Positions 28,414 through 37,051 of a stretch of DNA of 37,051 bases are shown piece after piece. How positions within the stretch are numbered: position 1 is the stretch's first letter; each line of letters begins with the position of its first letter. Source of the DNA: an uncultured Rikenellaceae bacterium (GTDB lineage: Bacteria > Bacteroidota > Bacteroidia > Bacteroidales > Rikenellaceae); contig CAJTLO010000011.1 of the NCBI GenBank assembly GCA_910577285.1, positions 1 through 37,051 on the forward strand, written 5' to 3'. The notes below the pieces were generated by a model that was not told the DNA's origin, did not search any database, and saw nothing but the letters and a program-made list of their open reading frames with translations. The translations under genes were made by a program, and so were the position numbers.

Positions 28414-29478
28414 ATGTGGAGTTTTGAAAGATTTACCGGATGGATAGATACCTCGCTGCACAGCTGCATGGGCGACGGCTGGGCATTGCTGACGGAGTAT
28501 GTGCTGATCGGGGTGGCGGTGCTCGTGGCCTATGCCCTGATAGCGCTCTTTCTGATCTATGCCGAGCGGAAGATATGCGGTTTCTTCCAGTGTCGTCTCG
28601 GTCCCAACCGTGTGGGTAAATGGGGAATCTTCCAGTCCGTGGCGGATATGGTGAAGATTCTGCTCAAGGAGCTGGTGCATATCGACCGGTCCGACAAGGT
28701 GCTCTTCCGCATGGCGTCGTTCTTCGTGATCATCGGTTCGGTGTGTACATTCGGGGCGCTGCCCTTTGCCAGGGGGCTCCAGGCGATCGACTTCAATGTG
28801 GGGGTCTTTTACCTGTTGGCCGTTTCGTCGCTGGGGGTGGTGGGGATCCTGCTGGCCGGGTGGTCGAGCAACAGCAAGTATTCGATGATCGGCGCCATGC
28901 GCAGCGGGGCGCAGCTCATCAGTTACGAGATCTCGGCGGGGCTCTCGCTGATGGTCATCGTGGTCTTCTCCGGTACGATGCAGCTCTCCCAGATCGTGGC
29001 GCAGCAGGCCGACGGATGGTTCATCTTCAAGGGGCATCTTCCGGCGTGCATCGCTTTTCTGACCTACCTCATCGCAGGGCATGCCGAGACCAACCGCGGC
29101 CCGTTCGATATGCCGGAGGCCGAGTCGGAGCTGACGGCCGGCTACCACACCGAGTACTCCGGTATCCAGTTCGGTTTCTTCTACCTGGCCGAATACCTCA
29201 ACATGTTCATCGTGGCGGCCATCGCCACCACCATGTTTCTGGGCGGATGGCAGCCGTTGCACGTGCCCGGCTGGGATGGGTTCAACCATGCGATGGACTG
29301 CATCCCCTCGTTCCTGTGGTTCTTCGGCAAGACGTGCGTGTGCATGTTCCTGGCCATGTGGGTGAGGTGGTCGTTCCCGCGTCTGCGCATCGACCAGCTT
29401 CTCAGCCTCGAGTGGAAGATTCTGATGCCGGTGTGCCTGCTCAACCTGATCCTGATGTCGGTGGTCGTTATCTTGTAA
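28414..29478 (+). CDS. nuoH: NADH-quinone oxidoreductase subunit H
   Basis: A 354-residue membrane subunit with about eight transmembrane segments. Family marks: LIYAERKICGFFQCRLGPNR at the first loop, AETNRGPFDMPEAESELTAG (the acidic quinone-loop) and the C-terminal MWVRWSFPRLRIDQLL. It forms the roof of the quinone chamber and the E-channel linking quinone reduction to proton pumping. It starts 22 bp after nuoCD and ends 4 bp before nuoI. Confidence 0.95.
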   Translation: MWSFERFTGWIDTSLHSCMGDGWALLTEYVLIGVAVLVAYALIALFLIYAERKICGFFQCRLGPNRVGKWGIFQSVADMVKILLKELVHIDRSDKVLFRMASFFVIIGSVCTFGALPFARGLQAIDFNVGVFYLLAVSSLGVVGILLAGWSSNSKYSMIGAMRSGAQLISYEISAGLSLMVIVVFSGTMQLSQIVAQQADGWFIFKGHLPACIAFLTYLIAGHAETNRGPFDMPEAESELTAGYHTEYSGIQFGFFYLAEYLNMFIVAAIATTMFLGGWQPLHVPGWDGFNHAMDCIPSFLWFFGKTCVCMFLAMWVRWSFPRLRIDQLLSLEWKILMPVCLLNLILMSVVVIL

Positions 29479-29482
29479 TGCT

Positions 29483-30025
29483 ATGAAAGTCTCGAATTAC
29501 ATAAAGAACATATGCGTCGGGGTATGGCACCTGGGGCAGGGGATGTATGTCACCATGCTCAACTTCTGCCGCCCGAAGGTGACGCGGCAGTATCCCGAAA
29601 ACCGCGGCGAGCGGGAGTACGGCGCACGTTTCCGTGCGTTGCTCACCATGCCGCACGATGCGGAGAACCGTCACCGGTGCATCGCCTGCGGCCTGTGCAT
29701 GAACAGTTGTCCGAACGGGACGATCCGGGTGATCGGCCGGACGGAGACCGATCCTGCGACCGGTAAACCGAAGAAGGTGCTCGACCGGCACCTCTACAAC
29801 CTGGGTAGTTGCATCTTCTGCGGATTGTGCGTGGCGGCCTGCCCGACCGGAGCGATCCGCTTCACCAACGAGTTCGAACATGCGGTATTTACCCGGGAGC
29901 GGCTCCTGTTGCAGCTCAATCGTCCGGGGTCGTCGCAGGCGCCCGCCCCGGCCCCGAAGCCCGCATCGCCCGCCCGGGAAGGGGCGCAGGCACCCGGGAC
30001 CGCAACGGTAACAAAAACGGAGTAA
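29483..30025 (+). CDS. nuoI: NADH-quinone oxidoreductase subunit I (clusters N6a/N6b)
   Basis: A 180-residue peripheral subunit with two ferredoxin motifs: CIACGLCMNSCPNG and CIFCGLCVAACPTGA, each giving four cysteines for a [4Fe-4S] cluster. They carry electrons towards N2 in NuoB. The N-terminal 40 residues form the membrane-surface helix. The C-terminus has a Pro/Ala-rich tail (APAPAPKPASPAREGAQAPG) that is not part of the fold. In complex I forms without NuoEFG this subunit may receive electrons from ferredoxin or another donor. Confidence 0.95.
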   Translation: MKVSNYIKNICVGVWHLGQGMYVTMLNFCRPKVTRQYPENRGEREYGARFRALLTMPHDAENRHRCIACGLCMNSCPNGTIRVIGRTETDPATGKPKKVLDRHLYNLGSCIFCGLCVAACPTGAIRFTNEFEHAVFTRERLLLQLNRPGSSQAPAPAPKPASPAREGAQAPGTATVTKTE

Positions 30026-30028
30026 GTC

Positions 30029-30550
30029 ATGGAAGGGATAGCCAACGTAATCGTTTTCTACCTGCTGGCTGCGGCGATCGTCGTGTCGTCGGTGCTGGCG
30101 GTCACCTCGCGCAAGATCTTTCGCGCGGCCACCTACCTGCTGCTCGTACTGATCGGGACGGCAGGACTCTACCTCATGCTCAATTACCATTTTCTCGCCG
30201 TCGTACAGCTTTCGGTTTATGCGGGAGGTATCCTCATCCTCTTCATCTTCGCCATCCTGCTGACCAGCTCCCGGGGCGACCGGGCCGAACCCCACGACAG
30301 GCGCAGGGTGCTCTCCGGTGCGGTGACGGCGCTTGCCGGTCTGCTCATCACCACGTGGGTGACGCTGAAGCACCGTTTCCTGTACGGAGCCAACCCCACC
30401 GTGCTGGGCGACCACGAAACCGACATGAAGGCGGTAGGGCAGGCGCTCATGGGAACCGGCAAGTACGAATACCTGCTCTCGTTCGAGGCGCTCAGCATCC
30501 TGTTGCTTACGTGTGCCATCGGCGGTATTCTGATCGCCCGCAAACGATAA
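30029..30550 (+). CDS. nuoJ: NADH-quinone oxidoreductase subunit J
   Basis: A 173-residue membrane subunit with about five transmembrane segments. The family pattern KIFRAATYLLLVLIGTAGLY and VVQLSVYAGGILILFIFAIL (the conserved helix 3 with its pi-bulge, important for gating) is clear. It starts 3 bp after nuoI and lies beside nuoK, as in all nuo operons. Confidence 0.94.
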   Translation: MEGIANVIVFYLLAAAIVVSSVLAVTSRKIFRAATYLLLVLIGTAGLYLMLNYHFLAVVQLSVYAGGILILFIFAILLTSSRGDRAEPHDRRRVLSGAVTALAGLLITTWVTLKHRFLYGANPTVLGDHETDMKAVGQALMGTGKYEYLLSFEALSILLLTCAIGGILIARKR

Positions 30551-30569
30551 ACGCAAAGATCGCAAGACT

Positions 30570-30881
30570 ATGATGATATCAATGGAACACTACCTGATCG
30601 TCAGTTCGATCATGTTCTTCGTAGGAATCTACGGGTTCATCGCCCGCAAGAACCTGCTCGCGGTGCTCATATCCATCGAGTTGATTCTCAATTCGGTGGA
30701 GATCAATTTCAGCGTATTCAACCGCTACCTCTATCCCGAACACATGGAGGGACTCTTCTTCAGCCTGTTCGGCATCGCCATCTCGGCGGCCGAAACCGCC
30801 GTGGCCATCGCCATCATCATCAACGTGTATCGCCTGGCCAACAACATAGACGTCCGTCATATCGACAAAATGAAACATTAG
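30570..30881 (+). CDS. nuoK: NADH-quinone oxidoreductase subunit K
   Basis: A 103-residue subunit with three transmembrane helices. The membrane glutamates of the proton path are in LLAVLISIELILNSVEINF and AETAVAIAI. ATG 30570 is used; ATG 30582 (MEHYLIVSS) would give the more usual length of about 99. It is followed after 4 bp by nuoL. Confidence 0.94.
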   Translation: MMISMEHYLIVSSIMFFVGIYGFIARKNLLAVLISIELILNSVEINFSVFNRYLYPEHMEGLFFSLFGIAISAAETAVAIAIIINVYRLANNIDVRHIDKMKH

Positions 30882-30885
30882 GAGT

Positions 30886-32793
30886 ATGGGATATACCGTA
30901 TACATCATTCTCGTTCCGATGTTGATGTTTCTCTTCATCGGACTGGGCAGCAAGTGGCTGCGTCCCCGTGCGGCCGGCCTGTGCGGGACGCTCGGAATGG
31001 CCGTGGCCGCGGTGCTCTCCTACCTGGCAGCCTACCGCTACTTCTTCGGGGTGGGGTTGCAGGGAGGCGTTTACCGTGCCCTGACGGTGTGGTCGGCGCA
31101 GTGGTTGCGTTTCGGCGAGCGGTTGCACATCGACATGGGCGTGCTGCTGGACCCCATCTCGGTGATGATGCTGGTCGTGATTACGACCGTTTCGCTGATG
31201 GTCCACATCTACAGCTTCGGTTACATGAAGGGCGAACGCGGCTTCCAGCGCTACTACGCTTTTCTCTCGCTCTTCAGCTTCTCGATGCTCGGACTGGTCG
31301 TAGCCACCGACATTTTCCAGATGTACATTTTCTGGGAACTCGTGGGGGCCTCCTCCTACCTGCTCATTGGGTTCTATTACACCAAGCCCGCCGCGATAGC
31401 CGCCTCCAAAAAGGCGTTCATCGTGACGCGGTTCGCCGACTTGGGTTTTCTGATCGGCATTCTGATTCTGTCGTACTATACGGGTACGTTCGACTTCGGT
31501 CTGCTGACGGCGGACCATGCCTCCCTGGCAGTGACCTCGATGGCGGGAGGTTCGTTCCTCGGCCTCTCGGCGGCCACATGGGCGATGACGCTCCTCTTCA
31601 TGGGGGCGGCCGGCAAGTCGGCGATGTTCCCGCTGCACATCTGGCTGCCCGATGCCATGGAGGGACCGACCCCGGTGTCGGCACTCATCCATGCCGCCAC
31701 GATGGTGGTGGCGGGCGTCTACCTCGTTGCGAGGATGTTCCCGCTCTATCTCTTCGCAGCTCCCCGGGTGTTGACGCTGATTACCTATGTGGGGACCTTC
31801 ACGGCGCTGTTCGCCGCGGTGATCGCCATTGCGCAGACCGACATCAAGCGGGTGCTCGCCTTTTCGACCATCTCGCAGATCGCCTATATGATGGTGGCGC
31901 TCGGCGTTTCGGGCATGGGAGGCCATGCGGGCGAGGGCTACACCGCCTCCATGTTCCACCTCTTCACGCACGCCTTTTTCAAGGCGCTGCTCTTCCTCGG
32001 CGCCGGTGCGGTGATCCATGCGGTACACAGCAACGAGATGGAAGCGATGGGGGGACTGCGCAGGTACCTGCCCGTCACGCATGCCGCTTTCCTGGTCGCC
32101 TGCCTCTCCATTGCGGGTGTTCCGCCCTTTTCGGGTTTCTTCAGCAAGGATGAGATTCTTTCGGCGGCCTTCGGGCACGACAAGTTCGTTTTCGCGGTGT
32201 TGCTTCTCGTGGCGGGGCTGACGGCTTTCTATATGTTCCGGCTCTATTTCCGCATCTTCTGGGGAACGGACCGTACCTATGAAACGAAACCCCACGAAGC
32301 CCCCGTGTCGATGCTCGTGCCGCTGGTGTTCCTCGCACTGCTTTCGTGCGTAACGGGATGGTTGCCCTTCTCGCGGCTGGTCAGCAGCGACGGCGTACCC
32401 TACGCGCTGGGTATCGACTGGCGGATCGCCGCCGGCGGTGTGCTGGTGAGTCTGACCGGCATTGCCGTGGCTACGCGCTTTTATATGCGGGAGCGGGGTG
32501 TGGCGGCACGTGTCGCGGCCAAGTGGGCCGGTTTCTGGCGGGCGGCCTATCATCGGTTCTACATCGACGAGGCGTGGCGGTTCGTCACCGAAAAGATTAT
32601 TTTCCGCTATGTGAGCACTCCCGTGGCATGGTTCGACCGTCATGCCATCGACGGCGATCTCGATGCCCTCGGAACGGGTACGCAACGTTTGTCGCGTGCC
32701 GTGCGGGGTGCCCAGTCGGGGCGGGTGCAGACCTATGCGGCGGTCTTCGTGTGGGCGGTGCTCGTGATTATGATTTGTGTATTGATATTCTGA
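30886..32793 (+). CDS. nuoL: NADH-quinone oxidoreductase subunit L
   Basis: A 635-residue antiporter-like subunit (E. coli 613). It shows the conserved helix 5/7 region: the glutamate in WELVGASSYLLIGFYY, and KSAMFPLHIWLPDAMEGPTP with its lysine. FSTISQIAYMMVALGVSGMG and LFTHAFFKALLFLGAGAVIH follow. The C-terminal part (residues about 520-635) is the lateral helix HL plus the last anchor helix, which braces the membrane arm. The subunit pumps protons at the distal end of the arm. Confidence 0.95.
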   Translation: MGYTVYIILVPMLMFLFIGLGSKWLRPRAAGLCGTLGMAVAAVLSYLAAYRYFFGVGLQGGVYRALTVWSAQWLRFGERLHIDMGVLLDPISVMMLVVITTVSLMVHIYSFGYMKGERGFQRYYAFLSLFSFSMLGLVVATDIFQMYIFWELVGASSYLLIGFYYTKPAAIAASKKAFIVTRFADLGFLIGILILSYYTGTFDFGLLTADHASLAVTSMAGGSFLGLSAATWAMTLLFMGAAGKSAMFPLHIWLPDAMEGPTPVSALIHAATMVVAGVYLVARMFPLYLFAAPRVLTLITYVGTFTALFAAVIAIAQTDIKRVLAFSTISQIAYMMVALGVSGMGGHAGEGYTASMFHLFTHAFFKALLFLGAGAVIHAVHSNEMEAMGGLRRYLPVTHAAFLVACLSIAGVPPFSGFFSKDEILSAAFGHDKFVFAVLLLVAGLTAFYMFRLYFRIFWGTDRTYETKPHEAPVSMLVPLVFLALLSCVTGWLPFSRLVSSDGVPYALGIDWRIAAGGVLVSLTGIAVATRFYMRERGVAARVAAKWAGFWRAAYHRFYIDEAWRFVTEKIIFRYVSTPVAWFDRHAIDGDLDALGTGTQRLSRAVRGAQSGRVQTYAAVFVWAVLVIMICVLIF

Positions 32794-32800
32794 CGGAGTT

Positions 32801-34273
32801 ATGAATATATTGTCTGTATTGGTTATCCTGCCGCTGCTCACCCTCTTCGCGCTGTTTGCGGGCAAGGGCCGTCGGTGGGTACGTACGGTGGCGACGACAG
32901 GGTTCGGATTGCAGCTCGCGTGTGTCGTGGCGGTGGCCGTGCTGTTCTTGCAGCAGCGGGCGGTATCGGAAGAGGCGATGCTGCTGTGCGCCGATGTCGT
33001 GTGGTATGCGCCGTTCGACATCCACTATGCGGTGGGCGTGGACGGCATCTCGGTGGCGATGCTGCTGCTGTCGGCCGTGGTGGCCTTCGCCGGCGTGTTT
33101 TCGGCCTGGAATATGGAGCGTGATTTCTTCGTGTGGTACAGCCTGTTGGCGGTGGGGGTGTTCGGCTATTTCATCTCGCTGGACCTCTTCACGATGTTCA
33201 TGTTCTACGAAATAGCGCTCATCCCGATGTTTCTCCTGATCGGAGTTTGGGGTACGGGCCGCAAGGAGTATGCCGCCACGAAGCTGACGCTGATGCTCAT
33301 GGGCGGGTCGGCTTTCCTGCTCACCGGCATCCTGGGCATCTACTTCACCTCCGGGGCGACGACGATGAACATCCTGGAGATTGCGCGGGGCGGTATCCCC
33401 ATGAATCACCAGTATTGGATATTCTGTCTGACGTTCATAGGGTTCGGCGTGTTGGGGGCGCTTTTCCCCTTCCACACGTGGTCGCCCGACGGCCATGCCG
33501 CGGCGCCGACTTCGGTGTCGATGCTGCATGCCGGCGTGTTGATGAAGTTGGGCGGGTACGGCTGTTTCCGGGTGGCGATCTTCCTGATGCCCCAGGCGGC
33601 GCAGGAACTCTCGTGGATCTTTCTCCTGCTGACCGGTATCGGGGTGGTGTACGGTGCCTTCGGCGCGGTGGTGCAGACCGATCTCAAATATATGAACGCA
33701 TACTCCTCGGTGAGCCATTGCAGTCTGGTGCTCTTCGCCCTGCTGATGCTCAACCGTACGGCGATGACCGGCGCGGTGCTCCAGATGCTCTCCCACGGCT
33801 TGATGACGGCTCTCTTCTTCTCGCTCATCGGCGTTATTTACGGCCGTACCCACACCCGCGACATCCGGGAGATGGGCGGTCTGATGCGTGTCATGCCTTT
33901 CGCGTCGGTCTGCTATGTGATTGCCGGTTTCGCTTCGCTCGGCCTGCCGGGCTTCAGCGGATTCGTGGCCGAAATGACCGTTTTCATCGGTTCGTTCGAG
34001 CATGCTGACCTGCTGCGCCGGGTACTTACGATCCTGGCGACGACCTCCATCGTAGTGACCGCCGTCTACATTCTGCGGACGGTGGGCAGGATACTCTACG
34101 GTCCGGTGCGCAACCCCGACCATCTGAAGCTCGACGACGCCCGCTGGTACGAACGTTTTTCGGCCGTGGCGCTCATCGCCTGCATCGTGGCCATAGGCGT
34201 GTGGCCCTCGGGGGCGCAAGGGCTGATTTACGACAGCCTGGGGCCGATCATGGAACATTTAAACCTCTTTTAG
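32801..34273 (+). CDS. nuoM: NADH-quinone oxidoreductase subunit M
   Basis: A 490-residue antiporter-like subunit with about 14 transmembrane helices. Marks: FYEIALIPMFLLIGVWG (proton-path glutamate), LFPFHTWSPDGHAAAPTSVS (with the helix-7 histidine region), and GGYGCFRVAIFLMPQAAQEL. It starts 7 bp after nuoL and ends 3 bp before nuoN, a tight cluster typical of this operon. Confidence 0.95.
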   Translation: MNILSVLVILPLLTLFALFAGKGRRWVRTVATTGFGLQLACVVAVAVLFLQQRAVSEEAMLLCADVVWYAPFDIHYAVGVDGISVAMLLLSAVVAFAGVFSAWNMERDFFVWYSLLAVGVFGYFISLDLFTMFMFYEIALIPMFLLIGVWGTGRKEYAATKLTLMLMGGSAFLLTGILGIYFTSGATTMNILEIARGGIPMNHQYWIFCLTFIGFGVLGALFPFHTWSPDGHAAAPTSVSMLHAGVLMKLGGYGCFRVAIFLMPQAAQELSWIFLLLTGIGVVYGAFGAVVQTDLKYMNAYSSVSHCSLVLFALLMLNRTAMTGAVLQMLSHGLMTALFFSLIGVIYGRTHTRDIREMGGLMRVMPFASVCYVIAGFASLGLPGFSGFVAEMTVFIGSFEHADLLRRVLTILATTSIVVTAVYILRTVGRILYGPVRNPDHLKLDDARWYERFSAVALIACIVAIGVWPSGAQGLIYDSLGPIMEHLNLF

Positions 34274-34276
34274 CGT

Positions 34277-35698
34277 ATGGACTTGGGTAATTTCTTGGTG
34301 ATGCGTCAGGAACTCGGCCTGCTCGCCGTGTTCGTGGTGTTGCTCCTGTTCGATATCTTCGCAGGCGAAACGCCTGCCATGAAGTGGTTCCGGCCGCTGG
34401 CGGTCGGACTGTTCGCCCTGCACACGGCGGCGGGATTCCTCCCCGTGCCCGAAGGGAGTGCCTTCGGAGGGATGTATGCCACGAGCCGGCTCACGGTGTT
34501 GATGAAGAACGTGCTGAACCTCGGCACGCTGGCGGTCTTTCTGCAGGCGGGCGAGTGGCTGCGCGGCAGGGAAACCGCCATCCGCGAGGGGGAGTACTAT
34601 GTCATCGCGCTCGCCACGCTGCTGGGCATGTACCTCATGATCTCCGCCGGAAACTTCATGCTGCTCTATATCGGCATCGAGACGGCGTCGCTGCCTACGG
34701 CATGCCTGGCCGCCTACAACAAGTACAGGGAGAAGTCGGCCGAGGCGGGTGCCAAATACATCATGATGTCCACGCTCTCGTCGGGGATCATGATGTTCGG
34801 CCTGTCGTATCTCTACGGGGCGATGGGGACGATGTATTTCGCCGACATGCAGCCTTTGGTGAGCGCCGATTTCATGACGGTGCTGGGATTCGTCTTCTTC
34901 TTTGCGGGGCTGGCCTTCAAGATTTCGCTCGTGCCGTTCCACATGTGGGCCCCCGATGTTTACGAAGGCGCTCCGACGGCTACCACGGCTTACCTGTCGG
35001 TGGTTTCCAAGGCGGCCGGCTGCTTCGTGCTGTTGCTGACGTTGCACCACGTGTTCGGCAACATCGGCCGGATATGGTACGGCATCCTGTGGGTGCTGAC
35101 CGTAGCGACCATCGTGGTGGGCAACCTGTTCGCCATCCGCCAACGGAATATCAAGCGTTTTTTCGCCTACTCCTCCATTTCGCAGGCCGGATACATCATG
35201 CTGGGCGTCCTGCACGGAACCCCCGAGGGACTCTCCGCCGTGGTATACTACCTGCTGGTCTACCTCTTCGCCAACATGGCGGCGTTCGGCGTCATCGCTT
35301 CGGTGGAGAACCATGGCGGACGGACCGACATCGGTGCCTACGACGGGCTGTACCGTTCCAATCCGAGGCTCGCCGTGGTGATGATGCTCGCGGTATTTTC
35401 GCTGGCCGGCATTCCGCCGCTGGGCGGTTTTTTCAGCAAGTTCTTCATCTTTGCCGCCGCGGCCGCAAAGGGGGACTACGTGCTGGTGTTCATCGCGCTG
35501 GTCAATACGGTGGTATCGCTCTACTACTACCTGCGCATCGTGCGGGCCATGTTCATCAATGCGCCGGCGGAGGGTGCCGGCGAACGTTTCCGGACGGATG
35601 CCTACAACAGCGTCAGTCTGGTACTCTGCACGGCGGGAGTGCTCGTGGCCGGCATCGCGAGCGGTCTTTACGGCTACATCGCCGGAATAGGATTCTGA
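34277..35698 (+). CDS. nuoN: NADH-quinone oxidoreductase subunit N
   Basis: A 473-residue antiporter-like subunit (E. coli NuoN 485). Marks: IGIETASLPTACLAAYNKYR (with the proton-path glutamate), FKISLVPFHMWAPDVYEGAP (helix 7), and FFAYSSISQAGYIMLGVLHG. It closes the ten-gene operon A-B-CD-H-I-J-K-L-M-N. NuoE, F and G, which bind NADH, are not in the window. Confidence 0.95.
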   Translation: MDLGNFLVMRQELGLLAVFVVLLLFDIFAGETPAMKWFRPLAVGLFALHTAAGFLPVPEGSAFGGMYATSRLTVLMKNVLNLGTLAVFLQAGEWLRGRETAIREGEYYVIALATLLGMYLMISAGNFMLLYIGIETASLPTACLAAYNKYREKSAEAGAKYIMMSTLSSGIMMFGLSYLYGAMGTMYFADMQPLVSADFMTVLGFVFFFAGLAFKISLVPFHMWAPDVYEGAPTATTAYLSVVSKAAGCFVLLLTLHHVFGNIGRIWYGILWVLTVATIVVGNLFAIRQRNIKRFFAYSSISQAGYIMLGVLHGTPEGLSAVVYYLLVYLFANMAAFGVIASVENHGGRTDIGAYDGLYRSNPRLAVVMMLAVFSLAGIPPLGGFFSKFFIFAAAAAKGDYVLVFIALVNTVVSLYYYLRIVRAMFINAPAEGAGERFRTDAYNSVSLVLCTAGVLVAGIASGLYGYIAGIGF

Positions 35699-35791
35699 TG
35701 AGGCTTCCCCGCCTGCCCCTGCTTGCCGGACGGTCGGAAAAGCGTCGGACGGAAAACGGGAACGGACGGAATATCCGCGGGCGGATCGACG

Positions 35792-35799
35792 TATATTTG
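35792..35799 (+). promoter_or_regulatory. -7 box of the threonine aldolase gene
   Basis: TATATTTG, an exact match to TAnnTTTG, 22 bp before the start at 35822; no -33 match was assigned. The gene is therefore probably transcribed apart from the nuo operon. Confidence 0.55.
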
Positions 35800-35821
35800 T
35801 GCCTTTAAAACGACAGGGATC

Positions 35822-36841
35822 ATGAGGAGTTTTGCGAGCGATAATAATTCCGGCGTTCATCCGGAGATAATGGCTGCCGTCATCGGGGCGAACAGCGATC
35901 ATGCGGCGGGATACGGTGCCGACCGTTGGACCGAACGGGCCGAGGAGAGCATCCGGAAGGTCTTCGGCCGGGAGGCCCGGCCGTTTTTCCTGTTCAACGG
36001 GACGGGGGCCAACAGCGTGGCCCTTCAGGCCGTGACGCGGTCGTTCCATAGCATCCTGTGTGCCGCCACGGCACATATCTATGTCGACGAGTGCAACGCT
36101 CCGGCACGTATGACGGGGTGTCAGCTCTTTCCGATCGCCACCCCCGACGGTAAGCTGACTCCCGAACTGCTTCGCCCCCATTTGCAGCACTTCGGCGACT
36201 GCCATCATGCGCAGCCCGGTGCGGTCTATATATCGCAGGCCACCGAACTCGGTACGCTCTATACGGTGGAGGAGGTGCGGGCCATCGCCGCACTCGTGCA
36301 TGCCCACGGCATGAAGCTCCACATGGACGGCGCACGTCTGGCCAATGCCTGTGCGGCGTTGGGATGTTCGATGCGCGAGACGACCGTAGACGCGGGGGTG
36401 GATATTCTCAGTCTCGGTGGGACGAAAAACGGGATGATGATGGGGGAGGCGGTCGTGGCTTTCAGCGGGGAGATCGCCGCCGACATCAAATATTACCGGA
36501 AACAGTCGGCGCAGTTGGCCTCCAAGATGCGCTATCTGGCGGCACAGTTCGTGCCTTATCTCGACGGTCTTTGGTTGCGCAATGCGGAGCATGCCAATCG
36601 GCAGGCCCGTCGGCTCGCTGCGGCATTGGCCTGCTTCCCGCAGTTGCGCATCACCCAGCCGGTGGAAACCAACCAGCTCTTTGTTGCAATGCCCCGGCCG
36701 GCGATCGACCGGCTTGCGGAACACTATTTCTTTTATGTCTGGAACGAGGCCGCCGACGAGATCAGGCTCGTGACTTCGTGGGACACCACCGACGAAGACA
36801 TCGACGGCCTGATCGGCGTGTTGCACGCCATTCTGGATTGA
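35822..36841 (+). CDS. ltaE: Low-specificity L-threonine aldolase
   Basis: A 339-residue PLP enzyme starting at ATG 35822 (MRSFASDNNSGVHPEIMAAV). It cleaves L-threonine and L-allo-threonine to glycine and acetaldehyde. Marks: SDNNSGVHPEIMAAV, FFLFNGTGANSVALQAVTRS, HMDGARLANACAALG and the PLP lysine in LGGTKNGMM near residue 201. Length equals that of family members. An upstream in-frame extension to 35723 crosses the promoter and is rejected. The gene is not functionally linked to complex I by anything seen here. Confidence 0.9.
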   Translation: MRSFASDNNSGVHPEIMAAVIGANSDHAAGYGADRWTERAEESIRKVFGREARPFFLFNGTGANSVALQAVTRSFHSILCAATAHIYVDECNAPARMTGCQLFPIATPDGKLTPELLRPHLQHFGDCHHAQPGAVYISQATELGTLYTVEEVRAIAALVHAHGMKLHMDGARLANACAALGCSMRETTVDAGVDILSLGGTKNGMMMGEAVVAFSGEIAADIKYYRKQSAQLASKMRYLAAQFVPYLDGLWLRNAEHANRQARRLAAALACFPQLRITQPVETNQLFVAMPRPAIDRLAEHYFFYVWNEAADEIRLVTSWDTTDEDIDGLIGVLHAILD

Positions 36842-37051
36842 CGGTCCAGCGTCCGAATCGGGTTGTATCCCGGATTGACGATTCCTCGATTGCATCCCGC
36901 GCCCGGCCCTTTGTCCGAACCTTTCGCCGGTATCCCTTTTCCGGCGGCAACGCGGGTTCCGTGCGCAGAAGGGCCGCGGTCGGAATCTCGACGTCCATGC
37001 ACGCTGAAACCATAGGAGGCCGAGTACAGTTCGTCGCCGGAGGCAGCGTAA
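36842..37051. other. Right-edge stretch without a supported gene
   Basis: About 210 bp. A minus-strand frame enters from the right edge (its first visible residues are YAASGDELYSASYGFSV) and runs into the aldolase antisense, so the last part is certainly not coding. It could be the 3' end of a gene lying beyond the window, but nothing confirms this. Confidence 0.3.

Noticed and set aside
26697..28469. 590-codon minus-strand frame opposite nuoCD
   Set aside because: A mirror of a GC-rich highly conserved gene; composition (H, R, P rich) is typical of antisense frames. Same for the long frames opposite nuoL, nuoM and nuoN.
36733..37051. Minus-strand frame entering from the right edge
   Set aside because: It extends into the antisense of the aldolase gene; only a gene end outside the window could be real, and nothing supports it.

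Overview
The window looks like part of a Bacteroidetes chromosome, most likely a high-GC Rikenellaceae or Alistipes-type gut anaerobe. Reasons: many promoters match the Bacteroidetes -33 TTTG / -7 TAnnTTTG pattern, Shine-Dalgarno sites are weak, and an 11-subunit-type complex I operon (fused nuoCD, no nuoEFG) lies beside a glutamate decarboxylase/antiporter pair. The genus is an inference.

Positions 1 to about 20,500 are one end of a Mu-like transposable prophage; its other end lies beyond the left edge. Read from the right: an S24 repressor (19579-20178, +), a repressor-controlled switch region (19501-19564), and a leftward early operon with a small regulator, MuA-type transposase, MuB-type ATPase, a RecA-like ATPase, a GemA-like protein, DUF3164 and a small basic protein. 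Next come a putative tail-terminator gene (13541-14023, -) and an oppositely oriented packaging/head block (7883-13497, +): small and large terminase, DUF1320 connector, a giant portal/Mu-F/nuclease fusion and a gpG-like morphogenesis protein. A leftward late operon starts with a tRNA (7678-7750) and continues with protease/scaffold, major capsid, a lysis cassette (DUF5675 endolysin candidate, membrane coiled-coil protein, one-piece spanin), tail sheath, tube, a frameshifted tail chaperone pair and the tape measure, which runs off the left edge.

The most unusual features are in the phage. The two late operons diverge from a nested, nearly symmetric control region (7752-7860), from which an initiator-like tRNA is the first thing transcribed leftward. 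A small membrane-protein gene with a perfect consensus promoter points against the tail operon (a moron). A promoter-terminator pair at 12860-13092 has no convincing gene between its ends and may encode a small RNA. A second short promoter-terminator pair sits beside a run of 20 C (14360-14379).

Positions 20,500 to 37,051 are host DNA. A gene-poor stretch holds the phage end and several hairpins. Then follow gadC and gadB (-, acid resistance by glutamate decarboxylation), a YbaK-type deacylase, a C_GCAxxG_C_C protein, a cysteine-rich small exported protein, the complete nuoA-B-CD-H-I-J-K-L-M-N operon (+), and a low-specificity threonine aldolase with its own -7 box.
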